Of a stretch of 64,000 nt of DNA, positions 18,224-28,163 are shown piece by piece. The stretch is from Luteimicrobium album (GTDB taxonomy: Bacteria > Actinomycetota > Actinomycetes > Actinomycetales > Cellulomonadaceae). The stretch spans positions 1,798,001 to 1,862,000 of the forward strand of contig NZ_BSUK01000001.1 in NCBI RefSeq assembly GCF_030161555.1, written 5' to 3'. Each line of letters begins with the position of its first letter. Within the stretch, counting starts at the first letter, position 1. Under the pieces are notes generated by a model. The model worked only from the letters and a program-made list of their open reading frames with translations, did no database searches and was not told the origin of the DNA. A program made the translations under genes and the position numbers.

Positions 18224-19461
18224 GAGGTGCCGGTGGAGCGCGGCGAGGTCGTCGTCGTCGCCGAAGCTGCCGGGGCGGAGCACCATCTGCCGGCCGTCGT
18301 CGGCGCGACAGAGCACGGTCCCGTAGCCGACGGTCAGCACGGGCTGAAGGGTGTGGACGCCGAGTTGTTCGCACGCTTCCCGGGCGGTCTGACCGCCGAC
18401 GAGGACGAGCGTCGTGCCGGGGGTGTCTGTGACGGCGTGCGCCGTGGCGTCGGACAAGGCGTGACGGACCGTCTCGGCGTCTGCTTCGTCGTCGGGCGAG
18501 ATCAGGGCGACGGACCGGCCGGACCGGAGCTCGGTGCGGATCCGGCCGGCTGTGGAGCCGGCGTCGGCGAGGTCGGGGACCACGGTGCGCACGGTGGGCG
18601 GCAGAGAGGCGACCTGCCGTCGGGCTACCGGTGCGCGTGAACCCACGACGTAGAGCACCGGGCGGTGGGACTCGCCCGGGTCCATCTCACCGGCGGTGGC
18701 ATTGCCCGGTGTGTCCGGTGTTGTCGGTGTTCTCGGTGTTCTCAGAGGCGCGTCCGCGGCGGCCTGTGCCGCGGTGGCCTGTGAGGAGCGTGCGATGGCG
18801 GCGGAGAGCGCCGCCGACCCGACGAGGGTGACGTCTGCGCGGTCCCCGACGAGCTCGACCAGGAGATCGAGGTCGTCGTCGGTCTCGGCGTCGACCGTGA
18901 CGACGGCCCCGCGCGCGGTCGCTCGAGCGAGCGTGTGCCGGCCGGTCGGCGAGCGGAGACAGGCCACGTCCACGTGGGCGTGCTCGGCTGTGGCGGGGAC
19001 GGCTTCCAGCAGGCTGGTGAGACCTGGGCGTTCACCTGTCGCAGTGACGAGCCCCGCCGAGACCGGGTGCCCGCCGGCGAGCACCACGCCGTCTCGCGTG
19101 GTGCGCCCGAGGACGGGGAGGGCGGGGGTGACGACGACGGGACCGAGCTGCGCGACCGCGGCGAGGGTGCCGCGGACGTTCCCGCGCAACGCAGAGTCGA
19201 TCTTGACGAAGCGTCGACGATCGCCTGCGCCGCGCAGGAGCTCGAGCACGATCCGCGCGGTCTCGTCCTCGTCGGTGGACCGGGTGTTCGCGTCGACGAC
19301 GACGGAGGACGGGGCGTGGTGCCTTCCGGGAGTGCCGAGGAGCACCAGGGGGTGGCTCGTGTCGGCGCATCTGCGAGCGACCCTTTGGGCGACTCCCCGA
19401 GCGACCAGGCGCACTCGACGGCGCCGGTGAGGTCGTCCGCGACGGCAAAGACCGGTCTCAC
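18206..19461 (-). CDS. Four-carbon acid sugar kinase (DUF1537), frame broken once
   Basis: About 418 residues of the DUF1537/OtnK-DtnK kinase family, which phosphorylates four-carbon sugar acids such as D-threonate and D-erythronate with ATP. The N-terminal substrate domain begins FAVADDLTGAVECAW and includes KIDSALRGNVRGT. The C-terminal nucleotide domain includes the Gly-rich LVLVGGQTARE. The frame breaks at CCCC 19395-19398; one more base gives SLGGVAQRVARRC. The GTG at 19459-19461 follows GAGGAGGGG. It is the first gene of the leftward operon, divergent from the ABC importer. A Pro/Thr-rich linker (TPRTPTTPDTPG) joins the two domains. Confidence 0.87.
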
Positions 19462-19537
19462 GGCCCCTCCTCCTCACAGTCGACGACGAATGCGTGTGAT
19501 GCGCATAGTGTGGCACGTTCTCGGGTCAAATCGAAAT

Positions 19538-19581
19538 GATTGCGCACGTCACGCTAGACCGCTTGCGCGTTGCGCGCAATC
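19538..19581. promoter_or_regulatory. Inverted GATTGCGC/GCGCAATC pair in the divergent promoter
   Basis: GATTGCGC at 19538-19545 and its complement GCGCAATC at 19574-19581, in the 187-bp gap between the kinase operon and the ABC importer operon. The spacing and central position suit a regulator acting on both promoters, most simply the DeoR protein at 16313. Confidence 0.5.
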
Positions 19582-19648
19582 GTGACAAGGTTTCGTCGGA
19601 TCACCCACGGCGGCTCGCTCGGCGGCTCGCTCAATGAGGAGGAGGCAC

Positions 19649-20602
19649 ATGCTGCGGTTCATCGGCCGGCGCATCGTCGCGCTCATACCGGTCGTCATCA
19701 TCGTCACGGCGCTGTCGTTCATGCTCGTGACGGTCATGCCCGGCGACGCGGCGCTCGCGAACTCCGGCATCCAGCAAAACGGCGTCAGCGACGCCGCGCT
19801 CGCCCAGGCGCGCGCCGAGCTGGGGCTCGACAAGCCGCCGCTCCAGCGCTACCTCTCCTGGCTCGGTGGCCTCCTGCACGGAGACCTCGGCACGTCCTTC
19901 CGCCTCAACACCCCCGTCTCCCACGCGGTGTTCTCCCGCCTCCCCATCACCCTCGAGGTCGGGCTGCTCGCGATCCTCCTCGCGCTCGTCATCGGCGGGA
20001 TCCTGGGAGTCGTCATGGCGCTGCGCGCCAACAAGACCACCGACGTGCTGCTCACCGTCGTCAGCTTCGGTGGCATCGCGATCCCGCCCTTCTGGCTCGG
20101 CGCGCTCCTCGTCTTCGTCGTCTCGCTGACCTGGGGGCTCCTCCCGCCGTCCGGCTACGTCGCGTTCGCCGACGACCCCGTCAAGCACCTGCAGCTGCTC
20201 GTGCTCCCCGTGATCACGGTCGCCGTCGCACCCGCCGCGATCCTCGCCCGACAGATCCGCGGAGCCGTCCTCGACGCCCTCGGCCAGGAGTACACCGTCG
20301 CGGCCCGCGCCCGGGGCGCGAATCGACGCCGCGTCGTGCTGCACCACGTCCTCAAGAACGCCTCGGTGCCGGTCATCAGCGCAGCCGGGCTCCAGGTCGG
20401 CGGCGTCGTCGGCGGCGCAATCCTCGCCGAGACGATCTTCACGGTGCCCGGCGTCGGCCTTCTCCTCGTGGACTCGATCTCCGGACGCGACTACCCGGTG
20501 ATCCTCGGGCTCCTCGTCGTCCTGAGCTCGCTCGTCCTCGTCATCAACCTGATCACCGACATCGTCTACGCCGTCGTCGACCCGAGGATCCGTTATGAGT
20601 GA
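19649..20602 (+). CDS. ABC transporter permease, DppB type
   Basis: A 317-residue permease with six membrane segments, first partner of a dipeptide/oligopeptide-type importer. The N-terminal MLRFIGRRIVALIPVVIIV and the cytoplasmic EYTVAARARGANRRRVV loop, which contacts the ATPase, are diagnostic. The ATG at 19649 is chosen because AGGAGGAGG lies just before it; the ATG at 19634 has none. It overlaps the next permease by 8 bp. Relatives of this transporter class import oligosaccharides and opines as well as peptides, so the ligand here may be a glycoside or sugar acid. Confidence 0.92.
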   Translation: MLRFIGRRIVALIPVVIIVTALSFMLVTVMPGDAALANSGIQQNGVSDAALAQARAELGLDKPPLQRYLSWLGGLLHGDLGTSFRLNTPVSHAVFSRLPITLEVGLLAILLALVIGGILGVVMALRANKTTDVLLTVVSFGGIAIPPFWLGALLVFVVSLTWGLLPPSGYVAFADDPVKHLQLLVLPVITVAVAPAAILARQIRGAVLDALGQEYTVAARARGANRRRVVLHHVLKNASVPVISAAGLQVGGVVGGAILAETIFTVPGVGLLLVDSISGRDYPVILGLLVVLSSLVLVINLITDIVYAVVDPRIRYE

Positions 20603-21470
20603 GATCGCTGCACCCGTCGCCGCCGCCGCCCTCGTCGACGACGTCGACCGTCACCGGCTGTGGCGCCGGTTCCGGCGCTCACGCCTGGCGCTGCCCTCGC
20701 TGATCGTGCTGGCCGTCCTCGTCGTCGTCGCCGTGTTCGCACCCCTCGTCGCTCCCCACGACCCGAACGCCCAGGACTACGACGCGCTGCTCGCGCCGCC
20801 CTCGTCGAGCCACTGGTTCGGCACCGACAGCATCGGTCGCGACATCTTCTCTCGCGTCGTCTTCGGTTCACGGGCCTCGCTGCTCGTCGGGGCGGGCGCC
20901 GTGCTCGTCGCCTTCGTGGGCGGGCTGGTCATCGGGCTCGCCGCCGGCTACCTCGGCCGGTGGGCCGACGAGGCGCTCATGCGCGTCATGGATGCCGGCC
21001 AGGCGTTTCCCGGACTGATCCTCTCGTTCGCCCTCACCGCAGCGCTCGGCCCCAGCATCACCACCGTCGCGTTCGGCGTCGGCATCGTCGCGGTGCCCAC
21101 GGTCGCCCGCGTGGTTCGCGGCCAGGTCCTCGTCGTGCGCGAACTCGACTACGTCTCGGCGGCCCGCGTCCTCGGCCTACGGGACACGGTCCTCGTGGTC
21201 CGGCACATCTTCCCGAACGTCGTCGGCCCCGCGATCATCCAGGGCATCATCCTCATGTCCTCCGCGATCCTCACCGAGGCTGCGCTGAGCTTCCTCGGGC
21301 TCGGCATCCAACCCCCGACCCCCAGCTGGGGCGCCCTCATGCGGGACGGGTACAACTCGCTCGCCGACGCGCCCTGGATCTCCATGTCGGCCGGCGCCGC
21401 GATCTTCCTCTCCGTCCTCGCCATCAACTTCGTCGGCGAGGGCCTGCGCGAGAGCGTCGTCGACCCCTGA
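20595..21470 (+). CDS. ABC transporter permease, DppC type
   Basis: A 291-residue permease with an N-terminal single helix and a five-helix core. The family motifs HWFGTDSIGRDIFSRVVFG (near 75) and the EAA loop LDYVSAARVLGLRDTVLVVR are present. It overlaps dppB-type permease by 8 bp and should form the heterodimeric channel with it. A 100-bp gap separates it from the binding-protein gene, with nothing recognisable in it. Confidence 0.92.
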   Translation: MSEIAAPVAAAALVDDVDRHRLWRRFRRSRLALPSLIVLAVLVVVAVFAPLVAPHDPNAQDYDALLAPPSSSHWFGTDSIGRDIFSRVVFGSRASLLVGAGAVLVAFVGGLVIGLAAGYLGRWADEALMRVMDAGQAFPGLILSFALTAALGPSITTVAFGVGIVAVPTVARVVRGQVLVVRELDYVSAARVLGLRDTVLVVRHIFPNVVGPAIIQGIILMSSAILTEAALSFLGLGIQPPTPSWGALMRDGYNSLADAPWISMSAGAAIFLSVLAINFVGEGLRESVVDP

Positions 21471-21570
21471 CCGACCCGGTCCGCCGCATCCCCGCGCGAC
21501 CCGCGGTCACGGTCGGTCCCGATCACCCCATCACCATCTCGTCCAACGTCGGATAGAAAGTGACACCCGC

Positions 21571-23201
21571 ATGCTCAGCACACACGCTGGCCGCCTGAAG
21601 AGGGCGGCCGTGGCGGCCACGGCGGCGACGGCTCTCGTCGCGCTCGCCGCCTGTTCCCCGGCCAAGGGCGGCTCCGAGGATCCCCCACGGCGGCCGCTGT
21701 CGGCACGTCGACCGGTGACGTCGTCCGCGGCGGCACGCTCGTCGTCGGCGACACCAACAACAAGTGGACGACACTCGACCCGCACGTCACCAACACCAAC
21801 GTCGGGCCGTACAAGACGATGTATGAGCCCCTCTTCCACTACGGTCCCAAGGACGGCGGTGCCTCGGAGATCCAGCCGGCGCTCGCGACGGCCTGGAGCC
21901 TGAAGGACCCGGTCCACCCGACGATCACGATCCGCCAGGGCGTGACCTTCCACGACGGCTCCAAGCTCACGCCCGAGGTCGTGGCGTGGAACATCGAGCG
22001 CATGGTCAAGGACAAGGACTCCAACCAGAAGGCGACCTTGACCGACATCAAGTCCGTCAAGGTGCTCGACGACACGAAGGTCCAGCTCACCCTGACCGGG
22101 CCCAGCCCGTCGATCTTCATCCGACTCTCGGACTCGGCAGGAGTGGGAACCGGCATCGTGTCCGAGGACGCGTACACGAAGAACGGCGCCGACTGGTTCG
22201 CGATGCACGAGGCCGGAACCGGCCCCTTCCAGCTCAAGTCGTTCACCCAGGACCAGGACACCCAGGTCGTCGCGTACAAGGGCTACTGGGACAAGGGGAC
22301 CGACGGGAAGCCGCTGCCGTACCTCGACGGCATCGACTACCAGATGCTGCGCGACACGGGAGCCGCAGTCTCGGGCCTGAAGGCCGGGACGATCGACGTC
22401 GTCGGTGACCCCGACAGCTCGATGCTCAAGAGCGTCGCCTCGACCTCGTCCATCGAGGTCCTGAAGCTCACCTCGCAGAACGGCTACCCCGGGACCTTCG
22501 GCTTCAACTACAAGAAGGCGCCCTTCAACGACAAGCTCGTCCGCCAGGCAGCGCAGACCGCCATGGACCGGGCCACCATCTCCAAGGTCGTCAACCCCGA
22601 CTACTCCGAGCCCGCCCAGGTCCCGTTGTGGAACGACTCGATGCCCGGCTGGGACGACTCGCTCGACCACACCTACGACTTCGACGTCGACAAGGCGAAG
22701 TCGCTCATGGCGAAGGCCGGGATCAAGACGCCCGTCAACGCCACGCTGATCTACCAGTCACGTGAGCCCGACGCCACGATCGCCCAGCTGTGGAAGCAGC
22801 AGTTCGCGAAGATCGGCATCGAGCTCAAGACCGTCCCGCTCGAGGAGACCGTGTTCGAGCAGCGGCTCGTCTCCGGCGACTTCGACATGGCGACATGGGG
22901 CTGGGGCACGCCGCTCACCCCGGACTTCGCTTCCGTGTACTGGGGCCCGGGTGGCGCCCAGAACTGGGTCGACTACGACAACCCGGCCGTCACCAAGCCG
23001 ATGGACGAGGCGGCGAAGACCGTCGACGCGGCCAAGCAGGCGACCCTCTACAAGGAGATGCTCACGCAGCTCATGGACGACGCGACCTACGGTGTGATCG
23101 TGCGCCAGAAGTCCCTGACGTTGCAACGGACCGTCGTCCAGGGCACCCAGGAGTACTGGGGCTTCCTCGACTTCGACCACGCTTACAAGACCGGCAAGTG
23201 A
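21571..23201 (+). CDS. ABC transporter substrate-binding lipoprotein (SBP family 5), frame broken once
   Basis: About 543 residues. It has a lipoprotein signal with lipobox LAAC (Cys28) and then a family-5 peptide/opine/glycoside-binding protein with MYEPLFHYG, PAQVPLWNDSMPGW and the C-terminal Tyr-rich part. The frame breaks at CCCCC 21682-21686; one more C gives DPPTAAAVGTSTGDVVRGGTL. The mature protein should be tethered outside the membrane and deliver ligand to the two permeases. The sequence does not tell peptide from glycoside ligands, but all the other genes of this operon are sugar enzymes. Confidence 0.9.
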
Positions 23202-23229
23202 CCGACCGACCGGAGCAGTGAGACAGACG

Positions 23230-25003
23230 ATGGCAAGCACCGAGTCCCTGTTGCGCGTGGACGACCTGCGCGTGACCTACGCCTCCCGCCAGCCCGGCGG
23301 CGAGGACGTCCACGCCGTGCGCGGGATCGACCTGTCGGTCGAGCGGGGCTCGGTGCTCGCCCTCGTCGGGGAGTCGGGCTGCGGCAAGAGCGCGACCGCG
23401 TTCTCGCTCACCGGTCTGCTCCCCGCCAACGCACGGGTCGAAGGCTCGGCGACGTTCGAGGACACAACCTCGTGGCCCTCGACGAACGTGAGCTCAGCGG
23501 TATCCGGGGCAACCGGATCGGCATGATCTTCCAGGACCCCAGCGTCTACCTGAATCCCGTGGTGAGCGTCGGCAAGCAGATCGCCGAGCCTCTGGTCGTC
23601 CATCGGGGCATGTCGAGGGCGGCGGCACGCAGGCGAGCGATCGAGCTGCTCGACCTCGTGGGCGTGCCGGAGGCCGCCAGGCGGGTCGACCAGTACCCGC
23701 ACGAGTTCTCCGGCGGCATGCGCCAGCGCGCCGTGATCGCGTCCGCCATCGCGTGCGACCCGGCGCTCCTGATCGCCGACGAGCCGACCACCGCGCTCGA
23801 CGTCACCGTGCAGGCCGAGATCCTCGACCTCGTCCGCGACCTGTGCGCCGAGCTCGACATGGGGGCGCTCCTCATCACCCACGACATGGGCGTCGTCGCG
23901 GACCTCGCCGACACGGTCGCCGTCATGAAGGACGGCTTGCTCGTCGAGACCGCCCCGGCGCGCGAACTCTTCGCCGCACCGCGCGATCCGTACACGAAGG
24001 TCCTGCTCGCGGCGGTGCCGAGGCTCGGCTCGTCACAGGACGACGCCTCGGCACCCGCCGAAGCGGGTACGCGTGGCGGCGCCCGCGTCGTGCAGCGTCC
24101 CGGTCGGGGAGCGGGTGCCCCGTCACGCCAGGACCAGGGCGTCCCTGCGCTCAAGCTCGACGACGTGAGCGTCGTCTACCGGCGCCGGATGCTCAGCCCG
24201 GCGTTCGCAGCGGTCGACCACGTCAGCCTGAGCCTCGAGCCCGGTGAGCTGCTCGGCCTGGTCGGCGAGTCCGGCTCGGGCAAGTCGACCCTCGCCAAGA
24301 CCGTCGTCGGGCTCAACCGGGCCTCCTCCGGCCGGGTCCTGATCGGCGGGGTCGACGTGACCTCGATGGGAGGGCGCCGGCTGCGAGAGATCCGCCACCA
24401 GTACTCCATCGTGTTCCAGGACCCGGCGGCGTCTCTGAACCCGCGTCGCACCGTGCGGGACAGCCTGCTCGAGGCCGTGCGCATGCGCGGCCAGATGTCG
24501 TCGAAGGAGGCGAACCGCAGGGTCGAGTCCCTGCTCGACGACGTCCGGCTCGGCTCGGCCTACGCCGGGCGGTACCCGCGGGAGCTGTCGGGGGCCAGCG
24601 GCAGCGGGTCAGCATCGCCCGGGCGCTCGCGCTCGAGCCGCGGCTCCTCGTCGCCGACGAGCCCACGTCCGCGCTCGACGTCTCGGTGCAGCGCTCGATC
24701 CTCGAACTCTTCCAGGAGCTGCGTCGCGAGCACGGGTTCGCCTGCCTCTTCGTCACCCACGACCTCGCGGTGGTCGAGTCGCTCGCGGACAACGTCGCCG
24801 TCCTGCGGCGGGGTGAGCTCGTGGAGTACGGGCCGACCGACGAGGTCCTACGCGCGCCGAAGACCAGCTACACCCAGGAGCTCATCGAGGCCGCGCCGGT
24901 AGCGGACCCGGCCGTGCAGGCGGAGAAGCGCAAGGCTCGCCTGCGCCGCCGCAAGGCCGCAGCGGCGTCCGTCGACCCGGTGGAGCAGGTCCCGGTCTCC
25001 TGA
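23230..25003 (+). CDS. ABC transporter ATP-binding protein, two fused ATPase domains (DppD-DppF), frame broken twice
   Basis: About 591 residues with two complete ATPase halves. Each has a Walker A (GESGCGKS near 55; GESGSGKS near 345), a signature (FSGGMRQR; repaired LSGGQRQR) and a Walker B (LLIADEPT; LLVADEPTSALDVS). It energises the permeases at 19649 and 20595. The frame breaks near 23463 (one base missing in ACAACC) and at GGGGG 24590-24594, which falls exactly in the second signature. The start is uncertain: ATG 23230 is used, while a GTG at 23218 lies too close to its GGAG. A fused pair is a normal variant of this family. Confidence 0.9.
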
Positions 25004-25114
25004 CCATCCCCCGACGTACACCCGGTCGCCGCCCCAGCAGTCGGTCGACCTCGACGAGCGGAGCATCCGTGCCAGTAGCGCCCCCTGATCCCGACCGTTC
25101 CCGCGGGCACGGTC

Positions 25115-26257
25115 GTGTCCGTGCCGGGCCACGAGGAGCTGTCCTCGTGCACCGTGCCGACGCCCGTCGGCCACAACCACGCGTCGTTCCTCCACCGCGG
25201 CGTGGACGGCGACCTGTGGTGCACGTGGTTCGGAGGCACGCACGAGGGCAAGCCCGACGTGTCGATCTACGCCTCCCGGCTCCCCGCCGGCGGCACGCGG
25301 TGGACTCCGGCCGTCAAGCTCAGCGACGACCCCGGCCGTTCCGAGCAGAACCCGGTGCTGTGGTCTCCCGAGGACGGGACGCTCGAGCTGCTGTACACGG
25401 CGCAGGTCCTCGGCAGCCAGGACACGTCCGTGGTGCGCCGTCGGCGCTCGACCGACGGCGGGCGCACGTGGGGTGACGTGGAGCAGGTCTTCGACGAGCC
25501 CGGGCTCTTCATCCGTCAGCGCCCGACGACGCTGCGCGACGGGCTCGTGCTGCTGCCCGTGTTCCGCTGCACGACTCTCCCCGGCAGGTCGTGGAAGGGC
25601 GACGCCGACGTGTCGCTCGTCGCGCTCTCGCGTGACCGTGGCCGGACCTGGGAGCTGGTCGAGGTGCCGGGCACCACGGGGCTCGTGCACATGGACGTCC
25701 TGCCGGACCGAGCGGGCACGGGGCTCGTCGCGTTCTTCCGGAGCCGCTGGGCGGACTTCGTGTATCGCGCCACGTCGCAGGACGGCCGCTCCTGGACGGC
25801 GCCGCAGCCGCTCGACGTGCCCAACAACAACTCGTCGATCCAGGCCGCCCGGCTCGGCGACGGACGGCTGGTGCTCGCCCACAACCCGGTCAACGCCGCC
25901 ATGTCTCCTCCGGTCGCGGTCGACGACGACCCCAGCAAGATCGTCGCGGCCGGTGAGCGCAGCGAGCTCGACCGCGAGGCGGTGTGGGGCGTGCGCAGGG
26001 TGCCGCTCGTCCTGTCCGTGTCCGAGGACGACGGGCTCACCTGGGGCGTCGCGGTGGTCGTGGAGGCGGGCACCGACCGCGCCGGCGAGGCCGTGTGGGC
26101 GGGCCTGCCCGACGCCGCGGAGATGTCGTACCCCAGCGTCGTTCGGGACGGAGACGCGGTGTGGCTGTCCTACTCGTACGACCGGGTCGCGATCAAGGTC
26201 GTGCGGGTCCCGTCGACCGAGCTCGTGGCACCCTCCTCCGGGGACGGCGCCCGATGA
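25115..26257 (+). CDS. Cytosolic sialidase-like BNR/Asp-box protein
   Basis: A 380-residue six-bladed-propeller protein of the sialidase/BNR family. Four Asp-box repeats are visible: STDGGRTW, SRDRGRTW, SQDGRSW and SEDDGLTW. There is no signal peptide, so it probably acts inside the cell on what the ABC importer brings in. The GTG at 25115 opens the frame but has no ribosome site. A GTG at 25069 with GGAG upstream would add a plausible VPVAP-PLIPTVPAGTVV start if the C-run at 25081-25085 is miscalled; an in-frame TAG at 25076 blocks it as read. True sialidase activity is doubtful; related proteins hydrolyse other glycosides. Its stop overlaps the next start (ATGA). Confidence 0.82.
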   Translation: MSVPGHEELSSCTVPTPVGHNHASFLHRGVDGDLWCTWFGGTHEGKPDVSIYASRLPAGGTRWTPAVKLSDDPGRSEQNPVLWSPEDGTLELLYTAQVLGSQDTSVVRRRRSTDGGRTWGDVEQVFDEPGLFIRQRPTTLRDGLVLLPVFRCTTLPGRSWKGDADVSLVALSRDRGRTWELVEVPGTTGLVHMDVLPDRAGTGLVAFFRSRWADFVYRATSQDGRSWTAPQPLDVPNNNSSIQAARLGDGRLVLAHNPVNAAMSPPVAVDDDPSKIVAAGERSELDREAVWGVRRVPLVLSVSEDDGLTWGVAVVVEAGTDRAGEAVWAGLPDAAEMSYPSVVRDGDAVWLSYSYDRVAIKVVRVPSTELVAPSSGDGAR

Positions 26258-27241
26258 CGGCCTCCACGGCGGTGCCGGGGAGTCCTCGACTGCACGCGTG
26301 CCGCTGCGTCCCGCGACGCTCGGCACCATGACGTTCGGCGACACGGCCCCTGCGGAGACGGCACGGTCCGTCGTCGAGCTCGCCGTCGCACGCGGCGTGC
26401 GGATGCTCGACACGGCGAACGTCTACACCGACGGCGAGGCTGAACGCATCCTCGCTCCGATCCTTCCCACCCTGCCAGACGACGTCGTCGTCGCGAGCAA
26501 GGTGGGGATGCCGCACGCCGACGCCCGCGGCGAGCACCCGCTGTCCGCGAGGGCCGTGCGGTGGTGCGTCGAGGATCCCTGCGACGCCTGGGGGTCGACC
26601 ACCTCGACGTCCTCTACCTGCACCAGCCGGACGGTGAGACCCCGCTCTCCGAGACGCTGTCGGCGGTCGCCGGGCTGCAGGCGGACGGTCTCGTGGGCGA
26701 GCTCGGAGTCTCCAACTTCGCGGCCTGGCAGATCGCGCGCGTCGAGCAGGTCTGCGACCAGGTGGGCTGCGCGCGACCGGTCCTCGCGCAGCAGGTCTAC
26801 AACCTCCTCGCCCGCCGGATCGAGGACGAGTACGCGGGGTTCGCCCGCGAGAGCGGGCTCGCGACCGTCGTCTACAACCCGCTCGCGGGCGGCCTCCTGG
26901 TCGCGCCGCTCGGTGCCGACGGGCCGGGCGGGTCGAGGTTCTCGACCTCACGCCTCGCGACGATGTACCGGGGGCGCTACCTCACCGAGCCGATGGTCCG
27001 CGCGGTGCGCGGGCTCGCCGAGCTCGCCGCCGACGCCGGGCTGAGCCGGGTCGAGCTGGCGTTGCGCTGGGTCGACGGTCAGGAGGTCACGACCGGCGTG
27101 CTCCTGGGCGCGTCGCGGCCCGAGCAGCTCGGCGAGAGCCTCGACGCCCTGGCACGGGGTCCTCTGCCGCAGGACGTGCTCGACCGCTGCGACGCGGTCG
27201 TCGCGGACGTGCGCGGAGCCATGCCGGCGTACAACAGATGA
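26254..27241 (+). CDS. Aldo/keto reductase, frame broken twice
   Basis: About 329 residues of the aldo/keto reductase superfamily, an NADPH- or NADH-dependent (beta/alpha)8 barrel. The catalytic Asp and Tyr lie in MLDTANVYTDGEAE, the Lys in ASKVGMP and the His in LYLHQPDG. The ATG overlaps the upstream stop (ATGA), and adding one G to GGGG 26277-26280 gives MTASTAVPGESSTARVPLRP, in frame with the barrel. A second break near 26575 is cured by one base, giving EDSLRRLGVDHLDVLYLHQ. In this operon it probably reduces or oxidises a sugar or sugar lactone ahead of aldol cleavage. Confidence 0.88.
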
Positions 27242-27312
27242 CACAGGATCGGGACACCGGGGCCCGTGGTGCCCCCGGCCCGCGACCAGGATCGGATCGA
27301 CGAGGTGCTGAG

Positions 27313-28163
27313 ATGACGGTGTCCTTCGCCGAGCGCGTGCGCTCGGGCCAGACGGTGCTCGGGTACTGGTGCGTCCTCGACTCGCCGGTCTCGACCGAGC
27401 GCGTCGCGCGCGTCGGCTACGACTACGTGGCCCTGGACGCCCAGCACGGGCTCATGGGCTACTCGGGGTGGCGCGACGGCCTCATGGCCATCGATGCCGC
27501 GGCGCTCGGCAGCGCCCATCCGCCCGCGGCCGGCGTCGTGCGAGTGCCCGCGAACGACATGACCGCCATCGGTCAGGCGCTCGACGCCGGCGCGCAGGCC
27601 GTCATCGTCCCGATGGTCGACGACTCCGACGAGGCGGCCCGCGCGGTGGCCGCCTGCCGCTACCCGCCGCTCGGCGTGCGGTCCTACGGGCCTATGCGGT
27701 CCGGGCTGCGGATCGGGCCCGACCCGGCGCAGGCGCACGAGGCCACGCTCTGCCTCGCCATGATCGAGACCGCGCGGGGACTGGAGAACGTCGAGGAGAT
27801 CTGCCGGACCCCGGCCTGGACGGCGTCTACGTGGGCCCGTCCGACCTGAGGCTCGCGATCGGCGGGACGACGACGCGCGACCACGACGTCGACGACCGGT
27901 TCGACGCGGCGATCCAGCGGGTCCTCGCCGCGGCGCGCGCAGCCGGCGTCGTCGCGGGGGTGCACACGCCCGACGGGGCGGCCGCCGCGCTCCGGATCGC
28001 GCAGGGCTTCACCGTGGTCACGGTCGCGAGCGACGTCGTCCACCTCGAGGCAGCGGCCCGGGAGCACCTGGACCGCGCGCGGCGTGGCACCGACGACCAC
28101 CCGGGTGGGCGTGTGCTCCCGTTCCGAGGCGTCGGACGGCCGTCCGACGGGAGCAGGCCATGA
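27313..28163 (+). CDS. HpcH/HpaI family aldolase, frame broken once
   Basis: About 284 residues of the class II pyruvate aldolase family (HpaI, GarL, RhmA), which cleaves 2-keto-3-deoxy acids to pyruvate plus an aldehyde. Family residues are visible: LDAQHG near 40, MIETARGLENVEEI with the metal Glu, and GPSDL with the metal Asp. The frame breaks near 27812 where one G is missing in CCCCGGCC, restoring TPGLDGVYVGPSDL. The ATG at 27313 has GAGG eight bases upstream. An ATG at 27238 overlapping the previous stop would add 25 poorly conserved residues. It fits a sugar-acid route ending in pyruvate. Confidence 0.87.
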
